From positions 29,025 through 93,024 of the forward strand of contig NZ_JAGETY010000019.1 in NCBI RefSeq assembly GCF_017571525.1: a DNA stretch of 64,000 nt, given 5' to 3'. Position numbers and translations under genes: made by a program. The notes beneath the pieces were generated by a model that was not told the DNA's origin, did not search any database, and worked only from the letters and a program-made list of their open reading frames with translations. Shown one piece after another: positions 26,134 through 35,000 of this stretch; the first letter of the stretch is position 1, and each line of letters starts with the position of its first letter. This DNA comes from Hymenobacter sp. BT559. GTDB lineage: Bacteria; Bacteroidota; Bacteroidia; Cytophagales; Hymenobacteraceae.

Positions 26134-26168
26134 CCACCGGTCCCTGTTTCCCGGTCCCAACTAGCTAC

Positions 26169-26633
26169 ATGATGCCTACTCAACGCACCCTTTGGCCCTA
26201 CGCCATCATTGCCACGTTCGTGCTCTTTGCGGGCTACATCGGCTTCATGGTGCAGCGGGCCATGCGCACCACCGTCGACCTGGTAAGCCCCGACTACTAC
26301 CAGCAGGAGCTGCGCTACCAGCAGCGCATGGAGTCGGTAGCGCGCACCGCCGCGCTGCCCGCGCCGGTGCAAGTGCAGTATGAGCCAGCCCGCCAGCGCC
26401 TTACCCTCACGCTACCGCCCGCTTTGGCCGGCCAGCCGGTGCGGGGCCAGGTGCATTTCTTCCGCCCTTCCGACCAAAAGCTGGATTTCACGCTGCCTTT
26501 TGCCCCTAGCGGCGAGCGCCCCGCGCAGCAGCTCAGCACCAGCCGCCTGCAAGCCGGCTACTGGCGGCTGCGGCTCGATTTTGAGGCCGGCGGCCAGCAG
26601 TATTTCCTTGAAAAAGAGCTTTCTATTAACTAA
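26169..26633 (+). CDS. FixH-family protein
   Basis: A 154-residue protein with one N-terminal membrane helix (about 10-30, PYAIIATFVLFAGYIGFM), the family stretch 'TTVDLVSPDYYQQELRYQQRM' (about 37-57) and a periplasmic beta domain ('VRGQVHFFRPSDQKLDFTLPF', 'LQAGYWRLRLDFEAGGQQYF'). FixH/CcoH is needed for stable assembly of the cbb3 complex. It is 35 bases after ccoG and 2 bases before the TauE/SafE-like gene, matching the usual gene order. Two adjacent ATGs at 26169 and 26172 are both possible starts. Confidence 0.88.
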   Translation: MMPTQRTLWPYAIIATFVLFAGYIGFMVQRAMRTTVDLVSPDYYQQELRYQQRMESVARTAALPAPVQVQYEPARQRLTLTLPPALAGQPVRGQVHFFRPSDQKLDFTLPFAPSGERPAQQLSTSRLQAGYWRLRLDFEAGGQQYFLEKELSIN

Positions 26634-26635
26634 GA

Positions 26636-27388
26636 ATGGCTATGCTATGGGCTGGTTTTCTATTTGGGCTGCTAGGTAGCTTTCACTGCGTGGGCATGTG
26701 CGGCGCCATTGCCCTGGCGCTACCCGGCGCCGGGGGGGCTAGCTGGCGCTACGTGGCCGGCCGTGTGCTCTACAACCTGGGCCGCCTCACCACCTACGCC
26801 GCCCTGGGCGCGGCGGCCGGCCTGCTGGGCCAAAGCCTGCGCCTGGCCGGCTGGCAGCAAAGCCTGTCGCTGCTCTCGGGTGGGCTGATTTTGCTGCTGG
26901 TGGCGGTGCCCGAGCGCTACCTGGGCGGGGCCGCCAGTATGCTGGGCCTAGCCGGGCTGCTGGGCCAGGTGAAAAGCAAGCTCGTCTACTTCTACGCGCG
27001 GCCTTCGCTAGGGGCCTTTTACACAACCGGTTTGCTTAATGGCCTGCTGCCTTGCGGGCTTGTGTACCTGGCACTGGCGGGTGCCCTTAGCGCGCCCGGC
27101 GTGGCAGGGGCCGCCGGCTACATGGCGCTGTTTGGCCTGGGCACGCTGCCGCTCATGCTGGGCTTGTCGCTCACGGGGCGGCTGGTGCCGGGCGCCTGGC
27201 GCGGGCGCATGCGCCGGGCAGTGCCGGTGCTGGCTACCGTGCTGGCGGGGCTATTCATTGTGCGCGGACTAGGGCTGGGCATTCCTTACCTCAGCCCTCG
27301 GCTGGGCCGCGTGGCGACTGGGCCCAAGGCCGGGGCGCCTCCGCCCGCTACGGTGCGCTACTGCCACGGCCCAGTGGCCGCGCAGTAG
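26636..27388 (+). CDS. TauE/SafE-like membrane protein of the cco operon
   Basis: A 250-residue integral membrane protein with about six hydrophobic segments. The N-terminal motif GSFHCVGMCGAIALALPG (about 11-28) with its paired cysteines and histidine, repeated in spirit by 'TTGLLNGLLPCGLVYLALAG' at about 130, is typical of the sulfite-exporter-like/DsbD-related proteins found after fixH in cbb3 operons, proposed to take part in metal handling or cytochrome maturation. It starts two bases after fixH. The substrate is unknown. Confidence 0.82.
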   Translation: MAMLWAGFLFGLLGSFHCVGMCGAIALALPGAGGASWRYVAGRVLYNLGRLTTYAALGAAAGLLGQSLRLAGWQQSLSLLSGGLILLLVAVPERYLGGAASMLGLAGLLGQVKSKLVYFYARPSLGAFYTTGLLNGLLPCGLVYLALAGALSAPGVAGAAGYMALFGLGTLPLMLGLSLTGRLVPGAWRGRMRRAVPVLATVLAGLFIVRGLGLGIPYLSPRLGRVATGPKAGAPPPATVRYCHGPVAAQ

Positions 27389-27458
27389 CCCAGCTATCAG
27401 GCAACTATTTGTAAAAGAGATTATAAACCTCATCGCTCCATCCTCATTCCCTGCCGCC

Positions 27459-28367
27459 ATGCAAACCATTCTGGTGCCCATCGATTTTTCAGCGGCTGCC
27501 GAAAATGCCCTGGTCTACGCCAATAAGCTAGCTGTACGCCTGCCCGCCGAAATCGTGCTCGTGTACGCCAATACCGGCCCCACCCTCACTACCGATAGCC
27601 GCGCCACCCTGCTGCGCAGCCTCACCGCCCTGGCCGAGCGCCTGCGCTACCAGCAGCTTACCCGCCAGGATGGCCGCCGCATCAACTATCATTTTCACCT
27701 CTCGGCCGAGCCCCTGGCCGACTGCCTCGAAGTGCTGGTGGCCGGCTACCGCGCCGCGCTGGTGGTGGCGGGCCTCACCCTCACCGACTGCGCCACAGTT
27801 ACGGCGGCCGGCGCACCGCTCAACTTGCTGCCCGAGCGCGTGAGCTGCCCCGTGCTGCTGGTGCCGCCCGGCCGCCAAGAGCTGCCTGGCCGCCTAGTGG
27901 TAGCCGGCGATTTTGCCCGACTCGGCTCGGCGCAGCTGACGCCGCTGGCGGCCCTGGGCCGCACCACGGCCGCGCACTTCGACCTGGTGCAGTTTTACCC
28001 GGAAGCACTCGGCGACAGCGCTGCCAGCAAGCAGGTGCTGGCGCTCAGCAAGAGCCTGCAAGCGGCTCAGCAGTACCTGCCTAATTCGGATACGCACCTG
28101 CTGCCCGACGACGATGCGCTGGAGGGCCTCAGCGAGTTTTGCGAGCGCCAGCAGGCGCAGCTGCTGGTGCTGGGCACGGCCGATGGATGCCTGGTGCGGC
28201 GTTTTTTCAACCCACACTACCGGCGCACCAACGCCTACCACCTGCGCATTCCGGCCCTGCTGTTGCCCACCAGCACCCTGCCTACGGCGGCGTGCTGCGC
28301 CAGCTGCGGCCTGCGCCAAGCGGCCGAGGCGCGGCTCATGGCGCGGGTATCGACGGTGACGTTTTAA
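27459..28367 (+). CDS. Universal stress protein (tandem UspA domains)
   Basis: A 302-residue cytoplasmic protein with two UspA-like halves. The first is clear: 'MQTILVPIDFSAAAENALVYA' at the N-terminus (shown across two segments: MQTILVPIDFSAAA and ENALVYA) and 'CPVLLVPPG' at its end near residue 135. The second, from about 146, is diverged, ending with 'QLLVLGTADGCLVRRFFNP' and 'IPALLLPTSTLP'. A cysteine-containing tail (AACCASCGLRQ) follows. Tandem Usp proteins often sit beside respiration genes in Bacteroidota. It lies 70 bases after the TauE/SafE-like gene and 6 bases before hemF, so it is probably co-transcribed with hemF. ATP-binding glycine spacing in the first half looks incomplete. 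Confidence 0.82.
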   Translation: MQTILVPIDFSAAAENALVYANKLAVRLPAEIVLVYANTGPTLTTDSRATLLRSLTALAERLRYQQLTRQDGRRINYHFHLSAEPLADCLEVLVAGYRAALVVAGLTLTDCATVTAAGAPLNLLPERVSCPVLLVPPGRQELPGRLVVAGDFARLGSAQLTPLAALGRTTAAHFDLVQFYPEALGDSAASKQVLALSKSLQAAQQYLPNSDTHLLPDDDALEGLSEFCERQQAQLLVLGTADGCLVRRFFNPHYRRTNAYHLRIPALLLPTSTLPTAACCASCGLRQAAEARLMARVSTVTF

Positions 28368-28373
28368 CGGATA

Positions 28374-29327
28374 ATGAATTCTTTATTTTCTCAACCTATG
28401 TTAGCTGCTACTGCCCAACCGACGGCCCTAGGAACCCGCACCACCGTCGAAAACTGGATGCGCGATTTTCAGGACTGGCTGTGCCGCCAGCTCGAAACTG
28501 CCGATGGCCGGGCCACTTTTCACGAAGACTTGTGGCAGCATGCCGGCGGCGGGGGTGGCCGCACGCGCGTCATCACGGGCGGGGCAGTGCTCGAAAAAGG
28601 CGGCGTCAACTTCTCAGCCGTGTGGGGCGAGCTGAGCTCGGCCGCCGCTACCCAGCTGCTCCTGCCCGACTCAGGCTACTTCGCCACCGGCGTGAGTGTG
28701 GTGCAGCACCCGCGCAGCCCCAAGGTGCCCATCTCGCACATGAACGTGCGCTACTTTGAAGCCGCCAACGGCGAGGCGTGGTTTGGCGGTGGTCTCGACT
28801 TAACACCCATTTACGTGGATGTGGCGCAGACGCGCTGGTTTCATGAGCAGATAGCTGAGGTCTGCAACCGCCAAGATGCCAGCTACTATCCGCGCTTCAA
28901 ACAGTGGGCCGATGAGTACTTCTACCTGCCGCACCGGCAGGAAACGCGCGGGGTAGGGGGCATCTTCTTCGATAGGCTGACGGTGGGCAAAGACGGCGAC
29001 TTTGACGAGCTATTTGCGTTTGTGCAAGACGTGGGCGAGGTCTACGGCCGTACCTATTCGGCCATTATGCGCCAAAACCGCAATCTGTCTTTCAGCGTGG
29101 ACGAAAAACAGTGGCAACTAGCCCGCCGCGGCCGCTACGCTGAGTTCAACCTGGCCATCGACCGGGGCACCCGCTTTGGCCTCGAAACCGGCGGCCGCAC
29201 CGAGAGCATCCTGATGAGCCTGCCGCCCCAGGCCGACTGGCACTACAACCTGGTGCCCGAGCCCGACTCGGCCGAGGCCGCCACGCAAAGCTGGTTGCGC
29301 CAGGGCGTCGATTGGCTGAGCATGTAG
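28374..29327 (+). CDS. hemF: Oxygen-dependent coproporphyrinogen III oxidase
   Basis: A 317-residue soluble enzyme converting coproporphyrinogen III to protoporphyrinogen IX with oxygen, a late step of haem synthesis. Family stretches include 'GGGRTRVITGGAVLEKGGVN', 'SHMNVRYFEA', 'WFGGGLDLTPIYV', 'RGVGGIFFDRL', 'RRGRYAEFNLAIDRGTRFGL' and 'GGRTESILMSLPP'. Length is close to HemF. The ATG at 28374 gives a full-length protein; one eight codons in is an alternative. Its position after the cbb3 genes fits the need for haem b and c. The gene is six bases after the stress-protein gene. Confidence 0.95.
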   Translation: MNSLFSQPMLAATAQPTALGTRTTVENWMRDFQDWLCRQLETADGRATFHEDLWQHAGGGGGRTRVITGGAVLEKGGVNFSAVWGELSSAAATQLLLPDSGYFATGVSVVQHPRSPKVPISHMNVRYFEAANGEAWFGGGLDLTPIYVDVAQTRWFHEQIAEVCNRQDASYYPRFKQWADEYFYLPHRQETRGVGGIFFDRLTVGKDGDFDELFAFVQDVGEVYGRTYSAIMRQNRNLSFSVDEKQWQLARRGRYAEFNLAIDRGTRFGLETGGRTESILMSLPPQADWHYNLVPEPDSAEAATQSWLRQGVDWLSM

Positions 29328-29458
29328 GTGGGTGCCCTAGCGCGGGCAAGCAGGCGGCACGTGGTAGTAAGTAAGGCGGCCATTCCTTTACTTTGCGGCG
29401 TTCGCGGTGAGTTAGCGCCGCTAGCCTGCCTTTAGTAAGTTTCGTCCCTCCCTGCCCT

Positions 29459-29785
29459 ATGCCCACGCCCACCGACCTCTTCGTGCACCACGTCTTGTTT
29501 TACACGCCCGCCGGTGCCACCGACGCCGACCGGGCCAAGCTCTTGGAGGGGCTGCAAAAGCTGCGCGGCGTGCCGAGTATCAAGCTGGCCCACATCGGCA
29601 CGCCGGCCGCCACCGACCGTGCCGTTATCGACCGTGACTATACGTATTCGTGGCTGTGCTTTTTTGAGAGTGCCGCCGATGAGCTCAGCTACCAGGAGCA
29701 CCCGATTCACGACGAGTTTCGGCGTGACTATGCGCGCTACTGGGAGAAAGTCGTCATCTACGATGCCGTGGGGCCTACGCTCTAA
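29459..29785 (+). CDS. Dabb-domain (stress-responsive A/B barrel) protein
   Basis: A 108-residue protein with the dimeric alpha-beta-barrel pattern: 'FVHHVLFYTPAGATDADRAK', then a helix, 'VPSIKLAHIGTPAATDRAVI', 'YSWLCFFESAADELSYQEHP' and 'YWEKVVIYDAVGP'. The HHVLFY opening, the SYQEHPIHDEF segment and the final strand are typical of the Dabb family. The biochemical role of most members is unknown. It converges on the hydrolase gene with a 19-base gap. The start is the ATG at 29459. Confidence 0.8.
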   Translation: MPTPTDLFVHHVLFYTPAGATDADRAKLLEGLQKLRGVPSIKLAHIGTPAATDRAVIDRDYTYSWLCFFESAADELSYQEHPIHDEFRRDYARYWEKVVIYDAVGPTL

Positions 29786-29804
29786 GGCTAGCCAGCGGGC
29801 GGCC

Positions 29805-30905
29805 CTAGCGGACTGGCTTTCCGGTAAGAGCCAACAATTCAAGCAAATACTGGCCCCAAATGGCTGGGTTGGAGTGCGTGCCGTGCCCGGTGGTGAGGTC
29901 GGTAATAGGCAGCAGGATGTAGCGCCCGCGCGGCACTTTCTTGATTTCGGTTTCCAGAATGCCTAATTCGGGCGGGTTCACCTGGTCGTCGGCCGAGTTG
30001 ATAGCAAACAGCGGCGCCTGGATGGCCGCCAGGTGCGGCGCCGGGTTGTAGTCGCGCGAGGCATCAAACTGATAAATAAAGTCATTGGCATCGAGCGACT
30101 TGTAGAGGCGGGCTTCGGTCTGAGCCAGCGCGGCCTCGGCCTGGGCGCGGGTGGGGGCCAGCTTCTGCATCTGCTTGGGGCTGCTGGTCATGAAAATGAG
30201 CGACGAGGCTGCGCCGGCTAGCCCCACTTTGGGCTCGGTAGTGTAGTTGCCGCCCTGCCAGGCCGGGTCCATCTCTATCAGGTCGATGGCCATTTTGCGC
30301 AGCATGCGGTTGCGGCCGCCTATCTCGACGGGCAGGCTGGCCAGGGGCAGCAGCGCATCCATGTAGCCGGGGTGCTGGTAGCCCCACACCCAGGTTTCCA
30401 TGCCCCCCATCGAGGTGCCCATCACTAGGCGCAGGTGCGTCACCCCCAGCTTCTCGGTGAGCAGGCGGTAGTTGGCGGCCACCATGTCATCGTAGGTGTA
30501 CTTTGGGAATTTCATCCGGAGGCCGTCGCTCGGCTTGCTCGACTTGCCGTGGCCGATGGCATCGGGCAAGATAACGTAGTACTTGGCGGCGTCGAGCGGC
30601 TGCCCCGGCCCAAACAGATGCCCCGCAAACAAGTCGCTCAAAAAGCTGGTGCCCGCGCCGGTGGTGCCGTGCATGATGAGCACGGCATTGGTGATGCGGC
30701 CGGCTTTGTCGCGGCGCGGCTGGCCCACGGTGGTGTAGTGCTGGGTAAGCGTAGGCAAGGTTTCACCGCTGGCAAAGCGAAAATTAGCCAGCGCAAAATC
30801 GCCCGCTGCCGGGGTAGGGTAGGGGGCGGCGGGCGATTGGGCCAAGCTCAGGAGCGGCCCTAGCCAGCAGCCGAAAAAAGACAGTCGAAGAAACGCTAAA
30901 CGCAT
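29805..30905 (-). CDS. Exported alpha/beta hydrolase, MetX-like
   Basis: A 366-residue protein starting at the ATG whose complement is at 30903-30905, with a signal peptide (MRLAFLRLSFFGCWLGPLLS, ending LAQS). The body resembles homoserine O-acetyltransferase-like hydrolases: 'ITNAVLIMHGTTGAG', nucleophile elbow GTSMGGME, acid in INSADDQVNPPEL and histidine in 'TGHGTHSN'. Cytoplasmic MetX has no signal peptide, so a methionine-synthesis role is unlikely; a periplasmic esterase or acyl-transfer reaction is more plausible. Upstream codons to 31040 lack coding character and overlap the PorP/SprF gene. No clear operon partner. Confidence 0.82.
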   Translation of the reverse strand: MRLAFLRLSFFGCWLGPLLSLAQSPAAPYPTPAAGDFALANFRFASGETLPTLTQHYTTVGQPRRDKAGRITNAVLIMHGTTGAGTSFLSDLFAGHLFGPGQPLDAAKYYVILPDAIGHGKSSKPSDGLRMKFPKYTYDDMVAANYRLLTEKLGVTHLRLVMGTSMGGMETWVWGYQHPGYMDALLPLASLPVEIGGRNRMLRKMAIDLIEMDPAWQGGNYTTEPKVGLAGAASSLIFMTSSPKQMQKLAPTRAQAEAALAQTEARLYKSLDANDFIYQFDASRDYNPAPHLAAIQAPLFAINSADDQVNPPELGILETEIKKVPRGRYILLPITDLTTGHGTHSNPAIWGQYLLELLALTGKPVR

Positions 30906-30961
30906 GGCAAAGGGCAAGCAGTGGATGCTCAAACTGGTGTTCTGAAAACGACCCTCGCGGC

Positions 30962-31933
30962 CTACCAAAATGGGTCGGGGCAGGCTGGGCGAGGTACTTT
31001 CTTGAGCTTGATGCCCAGCACTACTTCGTGGCTGCCCCACTGGTAGTTGGCCAGGGCCGTGGTGCTGGCGTCGTAAGAGTAGCTGAGGCTGCCGAAGTCG
31101 AAATCGACGCCTACCATGCCTACAAAGGCATTAGTGGCCCGCCACGATGCGCCGGCCCACACCACGTCGCGAAACTTGAGCTTCACGTTGAGGTCGACCG
31201 ACACGGGCGCGGGCTTCATGTATTTTACCAGCACCGAGGGCACCACCGTCAGGTCTTCGCTGATGGGCAGGCGCCCGCCGGCCGTGGCAAAGTAGTGGCG
31301 CTCCAGCTTGTTGGTGTACGTGACCTGGTTGACGGGCGAGTAGGCAATGTCGAGCTGATTGCCCAGCAGCTGGGCCGACGACGCGCCCACGTAAAAATCG
31401 GGGCTGTAGAGCCACAAGCCTATCGTGGCATCGGGCACCCGCGAGGCCTGGCTGGCCGCGATGTAGCCGCTGTGAAACTGCAGCTGCGCGCCATCGACGG
31501 CAAACTGCTGCATACCTACCGAGGCGCCCATGGCCAGGCGCACGGTGCGCGTCAGGGCCAGGTTGTAGGTATACGAGCCGTAGATGCCGCTGCGGCTGGT
31601 GGGGCCCGTCACGTCGCTATACACAATGCCGCCGATGGCATGGAAGCCGCGCGCCCAGTCGTGCTTGGTGCGCTTCGACTGCGAGCGCAGGCTGCCCAAT
31701 GACGAGTTGGCGCTGGCGTAGTACGTGCGCGGGGCACCCTCCAGCCCGGCCCACTGCGCCCGGTAGCTGAACTTGAGGTCGATAAAATCTTCGGTGCCCG
31801 CTACGGCCGGGTTGAGGATATAATTATTGTTCATGTACTGGCTGTACTGAGCCAGTTGCTGGGCCTGCCCCGGCCGGGCCGCCCCGGCCGCCAGTAGCAG
31901 CAAAAAGAAAAAGCCGGGTAAGTTATTTTTCAC
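30962..31933 (-). CDS. PorP/SprF-family type IX secretion outer-membrane protein
   Basis: A 323-residue predicted outer-membrane beta-barrel with signal peptide (MKNNLPGFFFLLLLAAGAA, cleavage near GQAQQ). The family opening 'AQYSQYMNNNYILNPAVAG' and 'FSYRAQWAGLEGAPRTYYAS' identify PorP/SprF. SprF-like proteins help one specific large adhesin cross or attach via the type IX system. The adhesin gene lies 88 bases upstream on the same strand, forming an adhesin-SprF pair as for SprB-SprF in gliding Flavobacterium. Confidence 0.9.
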   Translation of the reverse strand: MKNNLPGFFFLLLLAAGAARPGQAQQLAQYSQYMNNNYILNPAVAGTEDFIDLKFSYRAQWAGLEGAPRTYYASANSSLGSLRSQSKRTKHDWARGFHAIGGIVYSDVTGPTSRSGIYGSYTYNLALTRTVRLAMGASVGMQQFAVDGAQLQFHSGYIAASQASRVPDATIGLWLYSPDFYVGASSAQLLGNQLDIAYSPVNQVTYTNKLERHYFATAGGRLPISEDLTVVPSVLVKYMKPAPVSVDLNVKLKFRDVVWAGASWRATNAFVGMVGVDFDFGSLSYSYDASTTALANYQWGSHEVVLGIKLKKVPRPACPDPFW

Positions 31934-32021
31934 TGAGCAAGAGGGCTAGGAAGCTATGCAAGAGAAAATGAGCAGCTTAGCAAAAAAGATGGGTTAGCCA
32001 CACTGCTAAGCGCCTGATAAG

Positions 32022-35000
32022 TTAATACACCACCGTGACAGGGCCACTATAGGACCGGCCATTGCCGAGCGTAATGACGTAGTAATAAGTGCCAACCGGG
32101 GCGGGCTGCCCCCCAATAGTACCATTCCACTCGGTGCTACGGCTGTAGTTGGCGGCGTCAAAAATCTTGCTGCCCCAGCGGTTAAATACCTGCACGTGGT
32201 TGCCGGCGTAGGCGCCGATGTTGTCGATTTCCCAGGTATCATCCTGGCCGTCGCCGTTGGGGCTGAAGGCAGTAGGAATGCGTACGCGGGGCGTCACCGT
32301 CACCGTCACCGTGCTGCTGGCGGCACACTTGCCGCCGCCGGCCGAGAGGGTGTAGGTAGTCGTGACGGTGGGCGAGGCAATGGGGCGCAGCTGGTCGGCG
32401 CCCACAAACGTGAGGCCGAGCATGGGCGTCCACCTTACGGGGTACGTCCCGCTGGCCTTGCCTTCGAGCGTTACCTGCTCGCCATCCATAATGGTCTTGT
32501 CGGGGCCGGCATCCACATCTGCTATTGGGTAGAGGCTGACGGGTACGCTGCCCGACGTAGCCGTGACCAGGCCGCACGCCGTGGTAGCGCGCAGCAGCAG
32601 CGTCACAGTCTGGCCGTCTTTGAGGGTGGTGCTGGTAAACACCGGGCTCGTAGCCCCGGGCACATCCTTGCCATCTACCTGCCACTGGTACTGGGGGCTA
32701 GCGCTGGGGTTGGTGGCCTTGTCGAGGCTGAAGGTGATGGGCTCACCGGGGCACACGGGCAGGGCGGTTTGCAGCATCATGGTCACGGCGGGCAGGTCTA
32801 CCGGCGTCAGGTGCACCGTCACGGTGGCCGTGGCCGGCCCTGTAGCGCAAAAGCCTACGGTGGGCGTCAGCTCTACCTGCACCTGGTCGCCATCGCGCAG
32901 CGTCGTGCTGGTGTAGGTGGCGCTGGTAGCCACCACTACGTTGTTGACCAGCCACCGGTACGTGGGCGTGGCGCCGGCGTTGCTAGGGGTGGGTGTGAAG
33001 GTGAAGGCCGTGCCGGCGCACTGCATCGGCGGCGTAGCCAGCGCCACGCCCGATACGAGGGGCGTTTGCAGCTGCACGGCCACCACGTTGGAATACGCGC
33101 TGCCGCATGTGGCGGCTATAGCTTGCCGACGGTAATAAGTCACGGCTGTGAGCGGGCCGGGGGCGTAACCCGCCCCGGTGGCCCCCGAAACGGCCGTCCA
33201 GGTCGAGTTATCCGGCGAAGATTCCCACTGGTAGGTGTAGGGGCCGGTGCCCCCGCTAGCCCCGGCCGGGCTCGTAAACGGTGTCGGTGCGGTGCCTGGG
33301 CACACCGTCTGGGCCCCACTAATGGTGCCTGGCGTGAGGACGGGGTTCACCGTTACGACCACCGTGCCGGTGTTGGTGCACCCAGTAGCCGGGTTGGTCA
33401 CGGTAAGGGTGTAGGTCTGAGTAGTGGCGGCGGCCGTAGTATTAGTGAGCGTCACCGTCGGGTTCGCCACGGTGGTGCTGCTGAGGCCCGTGCCAGGGCT
33501 CCAGCTATAGGTGTAGCCCGCTACCGGCACCGCCCCTAGCGGCGTGGGGCTGCCCGAGCAGGCCGCTACGGCTGCGCCGGGGGTGGCCACGGGCAAGGGG
33601 TTGACGGTGACCACGACCGTGGCGGTGCCCGTGCAGCCGGCCGCGTTCGTGGCGGTGAGGGTATAAGTCTGAGTAGTAGCGGCGGCCGTAGCGTTGGTGA
33701 GCGTCACGGTAGGGTTCGCTACGGTGGTGCTGCTGAGGCCGGTGCCAGGGCTCCAGCTATAGGTGTAGCCCGCCACGGCCGCCACGCCCAGTTGGGTCGA
33801 GCCGCTCGAGCAAATGGTAGCCGCCGGGCCCGCACTTACTACCAGTGGCGGGCTCACCGTTACGACCACCGTGCCGGTGTTGGTGCACCCAGTAGCCGCG
33901 TTCGTGGCGGTGAGGGTATAGGTCTGAGTAGTAGCGGTGGCCGTAGTATTGGTGAGCGTCACGGTCGGGTTCGCTACGGTGGTGCTGCTGAGGCCGGTGC
34001 CAGGGCTCCAGCTGTAGGTGTAGCCCGCTACCGGCACCGCCCCTAGCTGCCCCGAGCCCCCCGCACAAATCGTAGTAGCGGCCCCGGCTTGTGCCACCGG
34101 CAGCGGGTTTATGGTAATCGTAACCGTATTGGTAGCCTGACAGCCACTGGCGTTGGTTTCGGTAAGCGTATAAGTGGTTGTGGCAGGGCTGGCACCCGAG
34201 TTAGTCAGCTTAAGGGTGGGGTTGGCTACGGTAGTGCTGCTGAGGCCCGTACCAGGGCTCCAGCTATAGGTAGAGCCTGCCACGGCGGGTGCTCCCAGCG
34301 CCACGGGCACGCCCGAGCAGGTGCTTTGCGTGGCGGGGCCCACGTTGGCCGCCGGCGCGGGCAGCACGGTCACGGTTACCTGGCCGGTAGCGCCGCAGCT
34401 AGTAGGAGCCGCTGCCCCGGTGATGGTATAGGTAGTAGTAGCCGTCGGGCTTAGGGTAAGGGGGCTGGCCCCGGTAATAATGCTAGCCCCCCCGCTCACG
34501 GTATAGGGCGCTGTGCCGCCCGTCACGGTCAGCGTAGTGCTGCTGCCCTGGCAAATAGTTAGATTGCCCGTAATCGTCAGGGTCGCAGTTTGGGAGATGG
34601 TAACGGCCTGCACCACCGAATCGGTGAGGCAGCCGTAGTTGCTGAGGCCCCTGGCCACGACGGTGCCAGTGCCCGCCCCCCGCCACTGCACCTGCACCGG
34701 GTTGGCGGTGGGGCTGCCCACGATGGTGCCACCCACCACGCGCCAGCTCACCTTGGGCGCGGTGCCGCCGCTGGCCGAGTAGCTGCGGGTGGCATTAAGC
34801 CCACACACCAGCTGGTCGCCGCTGATGGTGGTCGGGCCCGTGGGTTTCGTGACGGTAATGTGCAGCACGTCGGCAATGGTTTTGCCAGCACAGCCGTTGT
34901 CCTTCACTGTAATAGCGACGTCGTAGGGCGTGGCGCGGGCGTCAGCACAACTGGGAGTATACACAAAAGTGCCTGCTACGGTGCCATTGGTGCCCGAGAC

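Noticed and set aside
26134..26168. ACCGGTCCC repeats in the ccoG-fixH gap as a third operon hairpin
   Set aside because: The copies are direct, not inverted, so no stem forms.
32196..33539. Long plus-strand frames (up to 447 codons) opposite the adhesin gene
   Set aside because: They mirror the repeat structure and GC-rich codons of the minus-strand adhesin and encode no recognisable domain.
33340..34330. Regularly spaced repeats as a possible CRISPR array
   Set aside because: Units are 252-255 bp, in frame and protein-coding; there are no short repeats with unique spacers.
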